From Afifellaceae bacterium (GTDB lineage Bacteria; Pseudomonadota; Alphaproteobacteria; Rhizobiales; Afifellaceae), in assembly GCA_028281235.1 (NCBI GenBank), contig JANQKG010000010.1, positions 1 to 64,000 of the forward strand: 64,000 nt of DNA. Reading direction: 5' to 3'. A program made the position numbers and the translations under genes. Below the pieces are notes generated by a model. That model was not told where the DNA came from. It saw only the letters and a program-made list of their open reading frames with translations, and made no database searches. Of this stretch, positions 26,249 to 35,565 are shown in pieces. Positions within the stretch are counted from its first letter, which is position 1; each line of letters opens with the position of its first letter.

Positions 26249-27975
26249 TGGGCGCGCTCATCCAGTCGCCGTTCGCCGAAGTCGCTGCGTTGCTGATCCT
26301 GGCGGCGAGCATCGGTCTGGTCGGACTTATTCTGCGGCAGCCGTTGATCGTCAGCTTCATCGCCGTCGGGCTGATCGCCGGACCGTCGGCGCTCGACGTC
26401 GTTCGATCGGACGATCAGATAGACCTTCTGTCGAAGCTCGGCATCGCCGTATTGCTGTTCCTGGTCGGCCTCAAACTCGATGTCAAACTCATTCGGTCGC
26501 TGGGCAGCGTTGCACTCTTTACAGGTCTCGGGCAGGTCTTCTTCACGTCCGTCTTCGGATATCTGATCGGGCTCGCGCTCGGGCTCGACGTCGTCACCAG
26601 CCTTTACGTCGCCGTCGCGCTCACCTTCTCCTCCACGATCATCATCGTGAAGCTCCTCTCCGACAAGCGCGAGATCGACGCGCTGCATGGCCAGATCGCT
26701 CTGGGCTTCCTGATCGTGCAGGATCTCGTGGTGGTGTTTGCCATGATCGTTCTTTCCGCGATCGGCATCGGAGCGGCCGCAGGGGAGGGGAGCGGAAGCG
26801 AAGCCGTCCTTTGGGTGCTCGCCTCAGGAATAGCCATGGTCGCGCTCGTGGTCTTGTTCGTGCGTTACGTGGCCGATCCACTCACCGAACGGCTTGCCCG
26901 TGCGCCGGAGCTTCTGGTGATCTTTGCGATTGCACAAGCCGCGCTCTTCGCGGCGATTGGCGATTTCGTCGGGCTCGGCAAGGAGGTGGGGGGTCTTCTG
27001 GCCGGCATTTCGCTCGCCTCGACCCCGTATCGCGAGACGATCGCGGCGCGCCTGGCGCCGTTGCGGGATTTTCTCCTGCTTTTCTTTTTCATCGCCCTCG
27101 GCGCCACGCTGGATCTCTCGCTTCTGGGGGCACACGTGACAGGCGCAATCGTCTTTTCGCTTTTCGTGCTGATCGGCAATCCCTTGATCGTGCTCGTGAT
27201 CATGGGATGGATGGGATACCGCAAGCGGACCGGCTTCCTTGCCGGCTTGACCGTGGCACAGATCAGCGAGTTCTCGTTGATCTTCGTCGCCATGGGCGTC
27301 TCGCTCGGCCATGTCCGGGACGATGCGCTCGGCCTCGTGACGATGGTGGGTCTCGTCACCATCGCCGCGTCCACCTACATGATCACCTATTCCCACCAGC
27401 TCTATGCAATCTTTGAGCCGGTGCTTGGGGTCTTTGAGCGCAAGGACAGACCGCGCGAGCGGTCTGAGGCGGATGCCGGGCAGGGCGACCCTGCTTACGA
27501 GGTGATCGTTTTTGGCCTTGGCCGCTTCGGCACGGCAATCGGGCTGAGGCTGAAGAGGCGGGGCATTCGCGTGCTGGGCGTGGACTTCAATCCGCTCGCC
27601 GTGCGTCGCTGGCGCGAGTTTGGTCTTGAAGCCAAGTTCGGCGACGCAACCGACGCTGAGTTCGTAGCCGACCTGCCGTTGGCGAATGCCGAATGGATCG
27701 TTTCCACGGTGCCGCTGCACCCGACAGGCCTCAGCCACGAAGACACCCGCGCGACGCTCATCCAGTTGACGCGCGCCACTGGGTTCCGCGGGCGCATCGC
27801 GACGACCTCGCACACCACGGCCGACACGGAGGAACTCCTTGGCGCCGGCGCCGACATTGTCCTGGAGCCCTATCAGGACGCCGCCGACCGGGCGGCGGAG
27901 ATCCTGTGCGGCGCGCCGGAGGAAGAGCGCATCGAAATCCCGCCCCTTCAGACTGAGGAAAGGCAGGCGTCATGA
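26248..27975 (+). CDS. Monovalent cation:proton antiporter, CPA2/Kef type, with NAD-binding domain
   Basis: This 575-residue protein has a membrane domain of about 12 segments (residues 1-390) followed by a cytoplasmic TrkA-N/RCK domain (about 415-560) that starts with YEVIVFGLGRFGTAIGLRL and ends its first strand in the acidic GVDFN. Such proteins exchange K+ or Na+ for H+ across the inner membrane and are gated by nucleotides or glutathione adducts. Both ends are coupled to neighbours by start-stop overlaps. It belongs with the P-type ATPase in a cation-homeostasis unit. Confidence 0.92.
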   Translation: MGALIQSPFAEVAALLILAASIGLVGLILRQPLIVSFIAVGLIAGPSALDVVRSDDQIDLLSKLGIAVLLFLVGLKLDVKLIRSLGSVALFTGLGQVFFTSVFGYLIGLALGLDVVTSLYVAVALTFSSTIIIVKLLSDKREIDALHGQIALGFLIVQDLVVVFAMIVLSAIGIGAAAGEGSGSEAVLWVLASGIAMVALVVLFVRYVADPLTERLARAPELLVIFAIAQAALFAAIGDFVGLGKEVGGLLAGISLASTPYRETIAARLAPLRDFLLLFFFIALGATLDLSLLGAHVTGAIVFSLFVLIGNPLIVLVIMGWMGYRKRTGFLAGLTVAQISEFSLIFVAMGVSLGHVRDDALGLVTMVGLVTIAASTYMITYSHQLYAIFEPVLGVFERKDRPRERSEADAGQGDPAYEVIVFGLGRFGTAIGLRLKRRGIRVLGVDFNPLAVRRWREFGLEAKFGDATDAEFVADLPLANAEWIVSTVPLHPTGLSHEDTRATLIQLTRATGFRGRIATTSHTTADTEELLGAGADIVLEPYQDAADRAAEILCGAPEEERIEIPPLQTEERQAS

Positions 27976-30752
27976 GAAGTGGCTCCGATGTTGCAGAGCC
28001 GAAGCCGGGCATTGAACCGATGGCCGACGGCGATCTCCGCCTCGCCTTTCACGCCATCTCGCCGGCGGAGACGCTTCATCTGCTGCAGTCGAGGGCGACG
28101 GGTCTGAGTTCGGAGGAGGCGGCGCGCCGCCTTGCCGCGCACGGCCCCAACCGTCTGCCCACCCCGCCAAAGCGCAGCGTCATCCTGCGGTTTCTGGCGC
28201 ATTTCAACCATGTCCTCATCTATGTGCTGCTCGGCTCCGCCGCCGTCACGGCCGCTCTCCAGCACTGGGTGGATACCGGCGTGATCCTGGCGGTCGTCAT
28301 CGCCAATGCGGTGATCGGCTTCGTGCAGGAGGGCCGCGCCGAGCAGGCCATGGCGGCCATCCGCGGCCTGCTCGCGCCGCATTCGGCCGCGCTGCGCGAC
28401 GGGCGGCGGCAGAGCGTGGATGCCGCTGATCTGGCGCCGGGCGATATCGTGCTCGTCGAAGCGGGCGATCGCGTCCCGGCGGATCTGCGTCTTCTGGAAG
28501 CGCGAGGGCTCCGGGCCGAGGAAGCGATCCTGACTGGAGAATCGGCGCCCGTCGACAAGCGCGTGGAGCCCGTCGACGAGGGCGCGATGCTGGGCGATCG
28601 CCTCTCGATGCTGTTCAGCGGAACGTTGGTGGCTGCCGGCGCCGGGCGCGGCGTCGTGGTGGCGACCGGGAGCGGCACGCAGATCGGCAGGATCAGCGGC
28701 ATGCTGTCGACGGTCCAGACCCTGACGACGCCGCTCGTCAGCCAGATGAACGTCTTCGCCCGATGGCTGACGGTGTTCATCCTGCTGATCGCCGGCACAC
28801 TTCTGATCTACGGCTATTATGTGGACCACTTGCCGTTCTCCGAACTCTTCATGGCGATCGTCGGACTTTCCGTCGCCGCGATCCCCGAAGGCTTGCCGGC
28901 GGTCCTGACGATTACGCTCGCGGTTGGCGTTCAGGCCATGGCGCGACGCAACGCCATTGTGCGACGTCTGCCTGCGATCGAGACGTTGGGCTCCGTCTCG
29001 GTGATCTGTTCAGACAAGACCGGCACGCTGACCCGCAACGAGATGATGGCCGCGAACCTGGCCGCGGCCGAGCACGTCTATTCCGTGGGTGGCATCGGCT
29101 ATGCCCCGGAAGGTGCGGTCCGCTGGCGCGAAGCCGACGCGCACCCCGACGAGCACGCCGTTCTGATGGAATTCGCCCGCGCCGCGGCTCTTTGCAACGA
29201 TTCCGTCCTGCACAGCGCGGCCGACGGATGGCGGGTCGAGGGCGATCCGATGGAGGGCGCCCTGATGGCGCTCGCCGGCAAGATCACCCGCAATGGTTCG
29301 GACCCCTTCGGTGACTGGACGCGGACAGACGTGATCCCATTCGATGCCGCCAACCGCTACATGGCTGTGCTCCACGCGCACCGCGAGGGTCACGCCCTGA
29401 TCCACGTCAAGGGCGCCCCGGAGACCGTGCTGGCGCTGTGCGCCAACCAGCGCGCGGCCACAGGCGGCTCCGAGCCCCTGGATCACCGACACTGGCATGA
29501 AGCGGTCGAAGAGCTCGCCGCCCAAGGACAGCGGGTGATCGCGGTCGCGGTGCGCGAGGTTGCACACGATCAGACCGCTCTGAATGCCTCCGATCTCGAC
29601 GGCCATCTGACCTTGATCGGATTGATCGGCCTGATCGACCCTCCGCGCCCCGAAGCAATCGAAGCGGTTGCCGAATGCCATGCCGCAGGCATCCGCGTGA
29701 AGATGATCACCGGCGACCATGCGGCCACGGCGAAGTCGATCGCGGGATTGATCGGGTTGACGAGCTCCACGAGGGTGCTCACCGGCGCCGACATCGAAGC
29801 GATGGACAGCGCTGCCCTGGCGGCAGCGGCGGCGGAGACCGACGTGTTCGCGCGAACGTCGCCGGCGCATAAGCTGCGGCTCGTGACCGCGCTCCAGTCG
29901 CTCGGTCTGACCGTGGCGATGACGGGCGACGGCGTGAATGACGCGCCGGCCCTCAAGCGCGCCGACGCCGGCATAGCAATGGGGCAGAAGGGCAGCGAAG
30001 CGGCAAAGGAAGCCGCCGAGCTTGTGCTCGCCGACGACAATTTCGCCTCCATCGCCGCCGCCGTGCGCGAGGGCCGAACCGTCTATGACAACATCAAGAA
30101 GGTGATCAGCTGGACGCTGCCGACAAATGCCGGAGAAGCGATGACCATCATCGTGGCGCTCTTCGCCGGAATGACGCTACCGATCACCGCAGTGCAGATC
30201 CTCTGGATCAACCTGGTGACTGCGGTGACGCTGGGCCTCGCACTCGCCTTCGAGCCGTCGGAGCGCGGTACGATGCGCCGCCCGCCACGCCCACGCGGGC
30301 AGCCGCTTTTGACGGGAGAGCTCGTCTGGCACGTCCTGCTCGTCTCCAGCCTCTTCCTCGCCGCGGTCTTCGGTGTTTTTTCCTATGCGATCGACAAGGG
30401 CTATCCGCAGGCGCTTGCGCAGACCATGGCCATGAACACGCTTGTCGTGCTGGAGATCTTCCATCTCTTCTTCATCCGCAACATCCATGGCACATCGCTG
30501 ACATGGCGCGCGGCGAAGGGCACGAAGGTCATCTGGGCGTGCGTTCTCTCAGTCACCGCGGCGCAGTTCGCCATCACCTACATCCCGGCGCTGCAGCCCA
30601 TCCTTGGAACGCACGCCGTCCCGCTCACAGACGGCCTCCTGATTGTTGCAGTGGGCGTTGTGTTCTTCGCAGTCATTGAAACGGAGAAACAGATGCGTCT
30701 CGCGTTTCGCGGCGCGAACGGGTCCGTCACACGGCGCACGCGCGTGCGCTGA
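27972..30752 (+). CDS. Cation-transporting P-type ATPase (P2A, CtpF-like)
   Basis: This 926-residue pump has the full P-type layout: an N-terminal cation-ATPase domain, TGES actuator motif near residue 195, PEGLP in M4 near residue 302, phosphorylated Asp348 in DKTGTLT, and the hinge TGDGVNDAP near residue 652. SERCA-like ligand residues in M5 are retained (Asn719 and Glu722 in TNAGEA). In M6, however, the segment NLVTAV has Ala751 where SERCA has Asp. That pattern fits the CtpF-like branch, in which Ca2+ efflux has been reported, but the ion here is not certain. The ATG overlaps the antiporter stop as ATGA. Confidence 0.92.
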   Translation: MRSGSDVAEPKPGIEPMADGDLRLAFHAISPAETLHLLQSRATGLSSEEAARRLAAHGPNRLPTPPKRSVILRFLAHFNHVLIYVLLGSAAVTAALQHWVDTGVILAVVIANAVIGFVQEGRAEQAMAAIRGLLAPHSAALRDGRRQSVDAADLAPGDIVLVEAGDRVPADLRLLEARGLRAEEAILTGESAPVDKRVEPVDEGAMLGDRLSMLFSGTLVAAGAGRGVVVATGSGTQIGRISGMLSTVQTLTTPLVSQMNVFARWLTVFILLIAGTLLIYGYYVDHLPFSELFMAIVGLSVAAIPEGLPAVLTITLAVGVQAMARRNAIVRRLPAIETLGSVSVICSDKTGTLTRNEMMAANLAAAEHVYSVGGIGYAPEGAVRWREADAHPDEHAVLMEFARAAALCNDSVLHSAADGWRVEGDPMEGALMALAGKITRNGSDPFGDWTRTDVIPFDAANRYMAVLHAHREGHALIHVKGAPETVLALCANQRAATGGSEPLDHRHWHEAVEELAAQGQRVIAVAVREVAHDQTALNASDLDGHLTLIGLIGLIDPPRPEAIEAVAECHAAGIRVKMITGDHAATAKSIAGLIGLTSSTRVLTGADIEAMDSAALAAAAAETDVFARTSPAHKLRLVTALQSLGLTVAMTGDGVNDAPALKRADAGIAMGQKGSEAAKEAAELVLADDNFASIAAAVREGRTVYDNIKKVISWTLPTNAGEAMTIIVALFAGMTLPITAVQILWINLVTAVTLGLALAFEPSERGTMRRPPRPRGQPLLTGELVWHVLLVSSLFLAAVFGVFSYAIDKGYPQALAQTMAMNTLVVLEIFHLFFIRNIHGTSLTWRAAKGTKVIWACVLSVTAAQFAITYIPALQPILGTHAVPLTDGLLIVAVGVVFFAVIETEKQMRLAFRGANGSVTRRTRVR

Positions 30753-30904
30753 ACGCCGCCGGGCTTGCGTTCGCCGGCCTCAGGCCGTGGCTCACTCGGT
30801 GGCTGCGTCTCTCGTTTGATACTTCAATTAGCTCGGCTCTTAACCCGACAATCGCGCAGATTTCCGCGCGAGGCGGGGCGTTTGCGCCCTGACGCTCGTG
30901 GCTC

Positions 30905-31025
30905 TTGACGCAGAAGCAGGCCAGATTTATGCATGAGAAATCGATTTCTCAAAGATCGTATAGAATTGATACAACAGCCTGGAAAAAAAAATAAAAATAG
31001 AGATATCGTTATTGCGATGATCTCT
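30905..31025 (+). promoter_or_regulatory. Promoter and LacI-type operator of the third ABC operon
   Basis: A candidate promoter is TTGACG (30905-30910), 17 bases, then TATGCA (30928-30933). Directly downstream is a perfect 16-bp palindrome, GAGAAATCGATTTCTC (30935-30950), with the central AATCGATT that suits LacI-family proteins. It would cover the transcription start. A second imperfect repeat with arms AGAGATATCG and CGATGATCTCT lies at 30999-31025 in the leader. The regulator encoded at 34432-35451 in the same operon is the obvious candidate. The remainder of the gap (30753-30904) shows only a short hairpin near 30775-30786. Confidence 0.6.
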
Positions 31026-31056
31026 GCCCAGGTCCGGAACAGGAGGGAGCCGCGAT

Positions 31057-31977
31057 ATGACAAGATTCCGATTGATGCTTCGCACCGCGCTGTTTGCCAG
31101 TCTGGTCGGTGCTTGGCTCACACCCGCATTCGCACAGGACCAGGAAGACACGGCGATAGGCTTCTCCAACTGGAGCAAGCGTTTCGTCTTCTATCAGCAG
31201 CTCGAACATGGATTGAGCGAAGCCGCCGAATACGCCGGCGTCGCGCTGTCAGTCGGCGATCCGAACGGGGATCAAGCCGCTCAGCAGGCTTTGATTGAGA
31301 ACTTCCTCTCGCAGGGAATCAAGGGACTTATCCTCATTCCCATTGACAGCAATGCCGTCGGCTCGACGGTGGAGATGGCCAATGCGGCCGGCGTTCCCGT
31401 CGTCACGGTGGACATCTCCGCGGCTGAGGGCGATATCGTCACGCATATCGCCTCCGACAATTGCATGGGCGGTCGCCTAGCCGCTGAACGCGTAAACGAC
31501 GTGCTTGGAGGCGAAGGAAAGATCGCGCTCATCACATACCCCGTAATCAGCTCGACCATCGAGCGCGAAGAGTGCTTCCTTGAGGCGATAACGGATTACG
31601 CCGGGATTGAGGTTGTGGCCAACCAGAGCGGCGAGTCCGACCGGGCGCGCGCGCTTTCCCTGACGGAGGATCTGCTCCTGCAGCACGACGATCTTGCAGG
31701 CATTTTTGCCGTCAACGACATGATGGGCCTCGGCGCGTTGGCGGCGGTCGACGCGGCAGGCAAGAGCGATCAGGTATCGATCATCGGCTTCGACGCACAG
31801 CCGGAAGCGATGGAAGCGATGAAGTCCGGTACGGCCTACAAGGGCTCTGTCGCCCAGCAGCCCGGCTTGCTCGGCGCGATGTCGCTCGAAATGATGCTCA
31901 AGCACCTCGACGGAGAGGACATCCCCGCCAACATCCCGGTCGACGTGATGATGGTCACGCCTGAGAACGCGGAATAG
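31057..31977 (+). CDS. Ribose-type ABC solute-binding protein
   Basis: This 306-residue periplasmic protein has a Sec signal peptide (cleavage near AFAQD at residue 28) and the Peripla_BP_4 fold, with the family-typical NDMMGLGALAAVD segment near residue 225 and IIGFDAQPEAMEAM near residue 245. AGGAGG stands upstream of the ATG. It is first in an operon with permease, M20 deacylase, LacI regulator and ATPase. The deacylase neighbour suggests that the ligand is an N-acylated sugar or amino compound. Confidence 0.9.
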   Translation: MTRFRLMLRTALFASLVGAWLTPAFAQDQEDTAIGFSNWSKRFVFYQQLEHGLSEAAEYAGVALSVGDPNGDQAAQQALIENFLSQGIKGLILIPIDSNAVGSTVEMANAAGVPVVTVDISAAEGDIVTHIASDNCMGGRLAAERVNDVLGGEGKIALITYPVISSTIEREECFLEAITDYAGIEVVANQSGESDRARALSLTEDLLLQHDDLAGIFAVNDMMGLGALAAVDAAGKSDQVSIIGFDAQPEAMEAMKSGTAYKGSVAQQPGLLGAMSLEMMLKHLDGEDIPANIPVDVMMVTPENAE

Positions 31978-31996
31978 GGTCCCTTAAGCGTTTTGA

Positions 31997-32030
31997 CCGA
32001 GCTACGGGGGGCGCCGCCGCCGTAGCTCGG
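31997..32030 (+). other. Stem-loop between binding-protein and permease genes
   Basis: CCGAGCTACGG (31997-32007) pairs perfectly with CCGTAGCTCGG (32020-32030) around a 12-base loop. No T-tract follows, so it is more likely a processing or stability element than a terminator, favouring high levels of the binding protein. Confidence 0.65.
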
Positions 32031-32100
32031 CGCAACTCGATATGTATGCCGTTGGACTGCGAACGGGAATCCAAGTCTATGCGTCCCAAGTCTAAGCGTC

Positions 32101-33105
32101 ATGGCCTCTGACCTGCAGCACAAACCGCAACTCGCCGCTTTGTGGGCCAGGCCGGAGACACTCCTTGCGCGGCTCTTCGACCATCGGATCGCCGGCATCG
32201 CCACTGCGCTCCTGGCGCTGATGGTTTTCTTCTCCTTCGCGTCCGACGCGTTCCTTTCCGTGAACAACCTTCTCAATGTCACCCGTCAGGTCTCGATTAT
32301 GGCCATCCTCTCGGTGGGGATGACCATCGCGATTATCAGCGGCGGGATCGACCTCTCCGTGGGCTCCATCATCGCTTTTGTGGGTGTCATCGTCGCGAGC
32401 GCCATGACCGACTTGTCCCTCCCGATCTGGGTGGCCGTGCTGTTTGGCCTCGCGACCGGCGCCGCCATCGGCTTTGGTAACGGCGCCCTGGTGGCCTTGG
32501 CTGGCGTTCCCGCCTTCATCGCTACCCTGGGAACCATGACGGCTCTTCGCGGTCTCACCTATCTCTACACGGATGGATATCCGATCTATAATCTCCCGAC
32601 GGCGTTTGCGTGGCTCGGCGCGGGCTATGTGGCCGGGATTCCGGTGCCCACGATCCTGATGCTTCTGGTGGGAGCCGTCGCCTATGTCGTGCTCAGCAGA
32701 ACACCGTTCGGAATCCACATCTATGCGGTGGGAGAAAATGAGACTGCAGCACGCCGCGTGGGCGTGCGCGTTGCGCGCGTCAAGCTGCTGGCCTATGTCG
32801 CCTGCGGGATACTGGCTGCGATCAGCGCAATCGTTCTGGCGGCGCGGCTGAGGGCAGGCCTTCCCACGTCAGGCTTCACCTATGAACTCACCGCAATCGC
32901 CGCTGTCATACTCGGCGGCACGAGCATCAGCGGGGGACAAGGCTCCGTCATTGGCACCATTCTGGGGGCTCTCTTGCTGGGCGTGTTGGCAAACGGGCTG
33001 ACCCTGCTCAATATCGAGCCGTACGTGTTGGAAGTCGTCACCGGCGGCATCATTATCGTGGCCGTTCTCATGGACAGCCTCAAGCACAGGAAGCGCGCTT
33101 CGTAG
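32101..33105 (+). CDS. Ribose-type ABC permease (RbsC-like)
   Basis: This 334-residue inner-membrane protein has about ten hydrophobic segments, the GGIDLSVGS signature near residue 80 and the ILGGTSISGGQGS segment near residue 270. It forms the channel of the third ABC importer. A Shine-Dalgarno sequence is not obvious, and translation of this gene may depend on the structured leader after the binding-protein gene. Confidence 0.92.
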   Translation: MASDLQHKPQLAALWARPETLLARLFDHRIAGIATALLALMVFFSFASDAFLSVNNLLNVTRQVSIMAILSVGMTIAIISGGIDLSVGSIIAFVGVIVASAMTDLSLPIWVAVLFGLATGAAIGFGNGALVALAGVPAFIATLGTMTALRGLTYLYTDGYPIYNLPTAFAWLGAGYVAGIPVPTILMLLVGAVAYVVLSRTPFGIHIYAVGENETAARRVGVRVARVKLLAYVACGILAAISAIVLAARLRAGLPTSGFTYELTAIAAVILGGTSISGGQGSVIGTILGALLLGVLANGLTLLNIEPYVLEVVTGGIIIVAVLMDSLKHRKRAS

Positions 33106-33112
33106 CGTTGCG

Positions 33113-34435
33113 ATGGACCGGAATCGAGCACGCACCGTGATGTCCCAATCGGACCTTTCGTCCGCCGGCGCGAACGCCCGCGCGGCCATTGAGAAAGACC
33201 AGAGCGCCTTTTTCAATTTCCTCTCCCGCTATGTCCAGCATCCGTCTGTCGCGCCGAAGGTGGGCGACGCGAATGTCCGTGAGTGCCAGCATTGGCTGGC
33301 AAGCGAATTGCGGAGCTGGGGGTGGGCGCCGTGGATCGACACGTGGGAGGAGGTGCCGGGCGAGACGAACCTCGCGGTGCGCATACCCGGACTGTCGGGG
33401 GAGGCGCGCCTTATGTTCAACGGCCATACCGATGTCGTCCCCGTACCTCAATGGGAGGTTGATGACTGGCGCTTCCCGCCGTTTTCCGGCCACATCGCCG
33501 ATGGTTGCGTCTGGGGGCGTGGAACGAGCGACATGAAGGGCGGCGTCGCTGCTTTTCTGTGGGCTGCCAAGACGATTCTCGATCTCGACATCGCGCTTGA
33601 GCACGACCTTTTGTTGACGGCGAATATCGGCGAGGAATCGGCTCGCACCGATATCGGAATCAAAAGCGTCCTTGAGCGTGGCTACATTGCTCCCGTTGTG
33701 GTGAATGCAGAGCCTTCAAACCTCGGTCTCTACCGTGCTGCGATGGGATGGCTCTTCTTCGAAGTAGTCGTGGAAGGAAAGAGCACGCATCCCGCCAATC
33801 GGTATCTGTGCCTGGATCCCGCCATTGCGGCGGAGGACAGGCCAGGCGCGGATGCCAACGATAAGATGCGGCTGATCATCAACGCCCTGGCTGAGCTGGG
33901 TGAAAGGTGGGTTGGGCGCGAGCCGCACCCTCTCGCTCCTCCGCGCTCAACGAACCTCACACTCGTTCACATAGAGGGCGGCGAGAGGAGCGCCGCCCTT
34001 GCCGGGCGCTGTTCTGCCACCTATGCGGCCGTCTTCGATCCGAACATGACCTCCGAAGAGGTGAGCGAGGCCGTACGCGCATGCGTTGATGAGGCCGCGC
34101 GCAAAGACGAGTGGATGCGGGCGCATCCTCCGACGGTGAATCTCCCGGTTGTCGATCCGATCTGGGAGCCGATGGAAACGGCGGCGGATACGCCCGGCGC
34201 GAACGATCTCCTGGAGGCCGCCACCGCCGCACTCGGCGAGCCGCCGCGGGTGGGGAGCTTCCCCGGTCCGTGTGACGCCAACGTCATCGCAAAGAGCGGC
34301 GTCGACACGCTGATCTTTGGACCGGGAGATCTCGGCTTCGGCTGCCACGGGACCAACGAATGCGTACCGGTGTCGCATCTGACACAGGCCTGCGAGGTCT
34401 ACGCCCGAATGATTCTGCGCCGTTGCTGCATATGA
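33113..34435 (+). CDS. M20-family peptidase/deacylase (ArgE/DapE-like)
   Basis: This 440-residue zinc-dependent hydrolase has FNGHTDVVP (first His ligand) near residue 100, GRGTSDMKGG (bridging Asp) near residue 137, IGEES (catalytic Glu and ligand) near residue 171 and the late ligand region CHGTNE near residue 413. Members remove acyl groups from amino acids or diamines, or cleave dipeptides. Its position between permease and regulator genes of a sugar-type ABC operon suggests deacylation of the imported compound. An alternative start is ATG 33140; neither start has a strong ribosome-binding site. Confidence 0.87.
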   Translation: MDRNRARTVMSQSDLSSAGANARAAIEKDQSAFFNFLSRYVQHPSVAPKVGDANVRECQHWLASELRSWGWAPWIDTWEEVPGETNLAVRIPGLSGEARLMFNGHTDVVPVPQWEVDDWRFPPFSGHIADGCVWGRGTSDMKGGVAAFLWAAKTILDLDIALEHDLLLTANIGEESARTDIGIKSVLERGYIAPVVVNAEPSNLGLYRAAMGWLFFEVVVEGKSTHPANRYLCLDPAIAAEDRPGADANDKMRLIINALAELGERWVGREPHPLAPPRSTNLTLVHIEGGERSAALAGRCSATYAAVFDPNMTSEEVSEAVRACVDEAARKDEWMRAHPPTVNLPVVDPIWEPMETAADTPGANDLLEAATAALGEPPRVGSFPGPCDANVIAKSGVDTLIFGPGDLGFGCHGTNECVPVSHLTQACEVYARMILRRCCI

Positions 34436-35451
34436 GAACGAAGGAGCCGCCGCAGGCCAAGGCTGCGTCCACACAGCGGGACGTTGCGGCGCGCGCCGGC
34501 GTGTCCGTCGCTACGGTCTCGCGCGTGCTCAACGGGGTCGACAATGTCGATCCGGTGATCCGCCGGAAGGTTGAGCGCGCCATGTCGGAGCTTCGCTATT
34601 CGCCCAATGAGGTGGCGCGCAGCCTGCGTGTGCGTGCCACAAAGATGGTCGGTATCATCGCGCCGGAGATTGCCAACCCGTTTGCAATGGAGGTCGCTTC
34701 CGGCGCGCAGAGAGTGTTTCGGGACAATGGCTACGTGGCCTTCGTCAGCGGCAGCGAAAGCGACATCGCGAATGAACGATCCAACCTGCAGAGCCTTGTC
34801 GACAAACGCGTCGACGGGCTGTTGGTGACACCGCTTGAGCCGGAAGGGCGGGCGCTGGAACGTGTGAACCACCAAATTCCGATTGTGCTGATCGACTACA
34901 TCAATACCGATCGTCTGGATTCCGTCAGGGTCGACAACGTGGAGGGCGCTTTTCACGCGGTGGCGCATCTTGTGTCGCGCGGCCACCGCCACATCGCCAC
35001 CATCGCGGGGCCGCAGAGGTACACGTCCGACCGGGAGCGGCTTGAGGGTTTCCAGCGTGCCTGTAGCTTCTACAACCTCAATGTTCCGCAATCCTATATT
35101 CGCTTCGGCGACTTCTTCGTTGAGGGTGGTTACCAGCAGTGCCGGGCGCTGCTTGAGGATTGCCCCGAGGTGGACGCGATTCTGGCTGCGAACAACCTGA
35201 TGGGGATCGGAGTGCTGAAAGCGCTCCGGGATGCCGGCAAGCAAATTCCCGAGGAAGTAGCACTCTGCATCTTCGACGATTTCCTGATGGCGGACCTGGC
35301 GGCGCCGCCGCTGACAGTGGTGGCGCAGCCGGCATTCTCCATCGGGGAGACCGCCGCGCGCATGCTGATTGAGCGAGTGACAAAGCGCGTAACGGGGGAA
35401 GCGCGCCAGGTCTTGCTGAAGCCGGAGCTCATCGTCCGGGAGTCGACATGA
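34432..35451 (+). CDS. LacI-family transcriptional regulator
   Basis: This 339-residue repressor-type protein has an N-terminal HTH (RDVAARAGVSVATVSRVLNG, near residues 15-34), the hinge helix VARSLRVR near residue 65 and a sugar-binding-protein-like sensor domain (residues 75-335). The start overlaps the M20 stop as ATGA, so it is translated with the operon it probably controls. A canonical LacI-like palindrome lies at the operon promoter (30935-30950). This arrangement predicts negative autoregulation. Confidence 0.9.
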   Translation: MRTKEPPQAKAASTQRDVAARAGVSVATVSRVLNGVDNVDPVIRRKVERAMSELRYSPNEVARSLRVRATKMVGIIAPEIANPFAMEVASGAQRVFRDNGYVAFVSGSESDIANERSNLQSLVDKRVDGLLVTPLEPEGRALERVNHQIPIVLIDYINTDRLDSVRVDNVEGAFHAVAHLVSRGHRHIATIAGPQRYTSDRERLEGFQRACSFYNLNVPQSYIRFGDFFVEGGYQQCRALLEDCPEVDAILAANNLMGIGVLKALRDAGKQIPEEVALCIFDDFLMADLAAPPLTVVAQPAFSIGETAARMLIERVTKRVTGEARQVLLKPELIVREST

Positions 35452-35565
35452 GCCGCAGAGCGGAAGCATACGCCTTGCGGCGTGGCCGATTGAGCTGTGA
35501 TCGGAGGCAAGAAGCAACCTCCGCCGACCTCGTGCGGCGCGCTGGCCGGCAGTTGGGAGCTTGTT

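Noticed and set aside
30735-30750. Perfect 16-bp palindrome GCGCACGCGCGTGCGC at the end of the P-type ATPase gene
   Set aside because: It lies in the Arg-rich coding end of the gene, is made of simple GC alternation and has no promoter next to it; probably chance.
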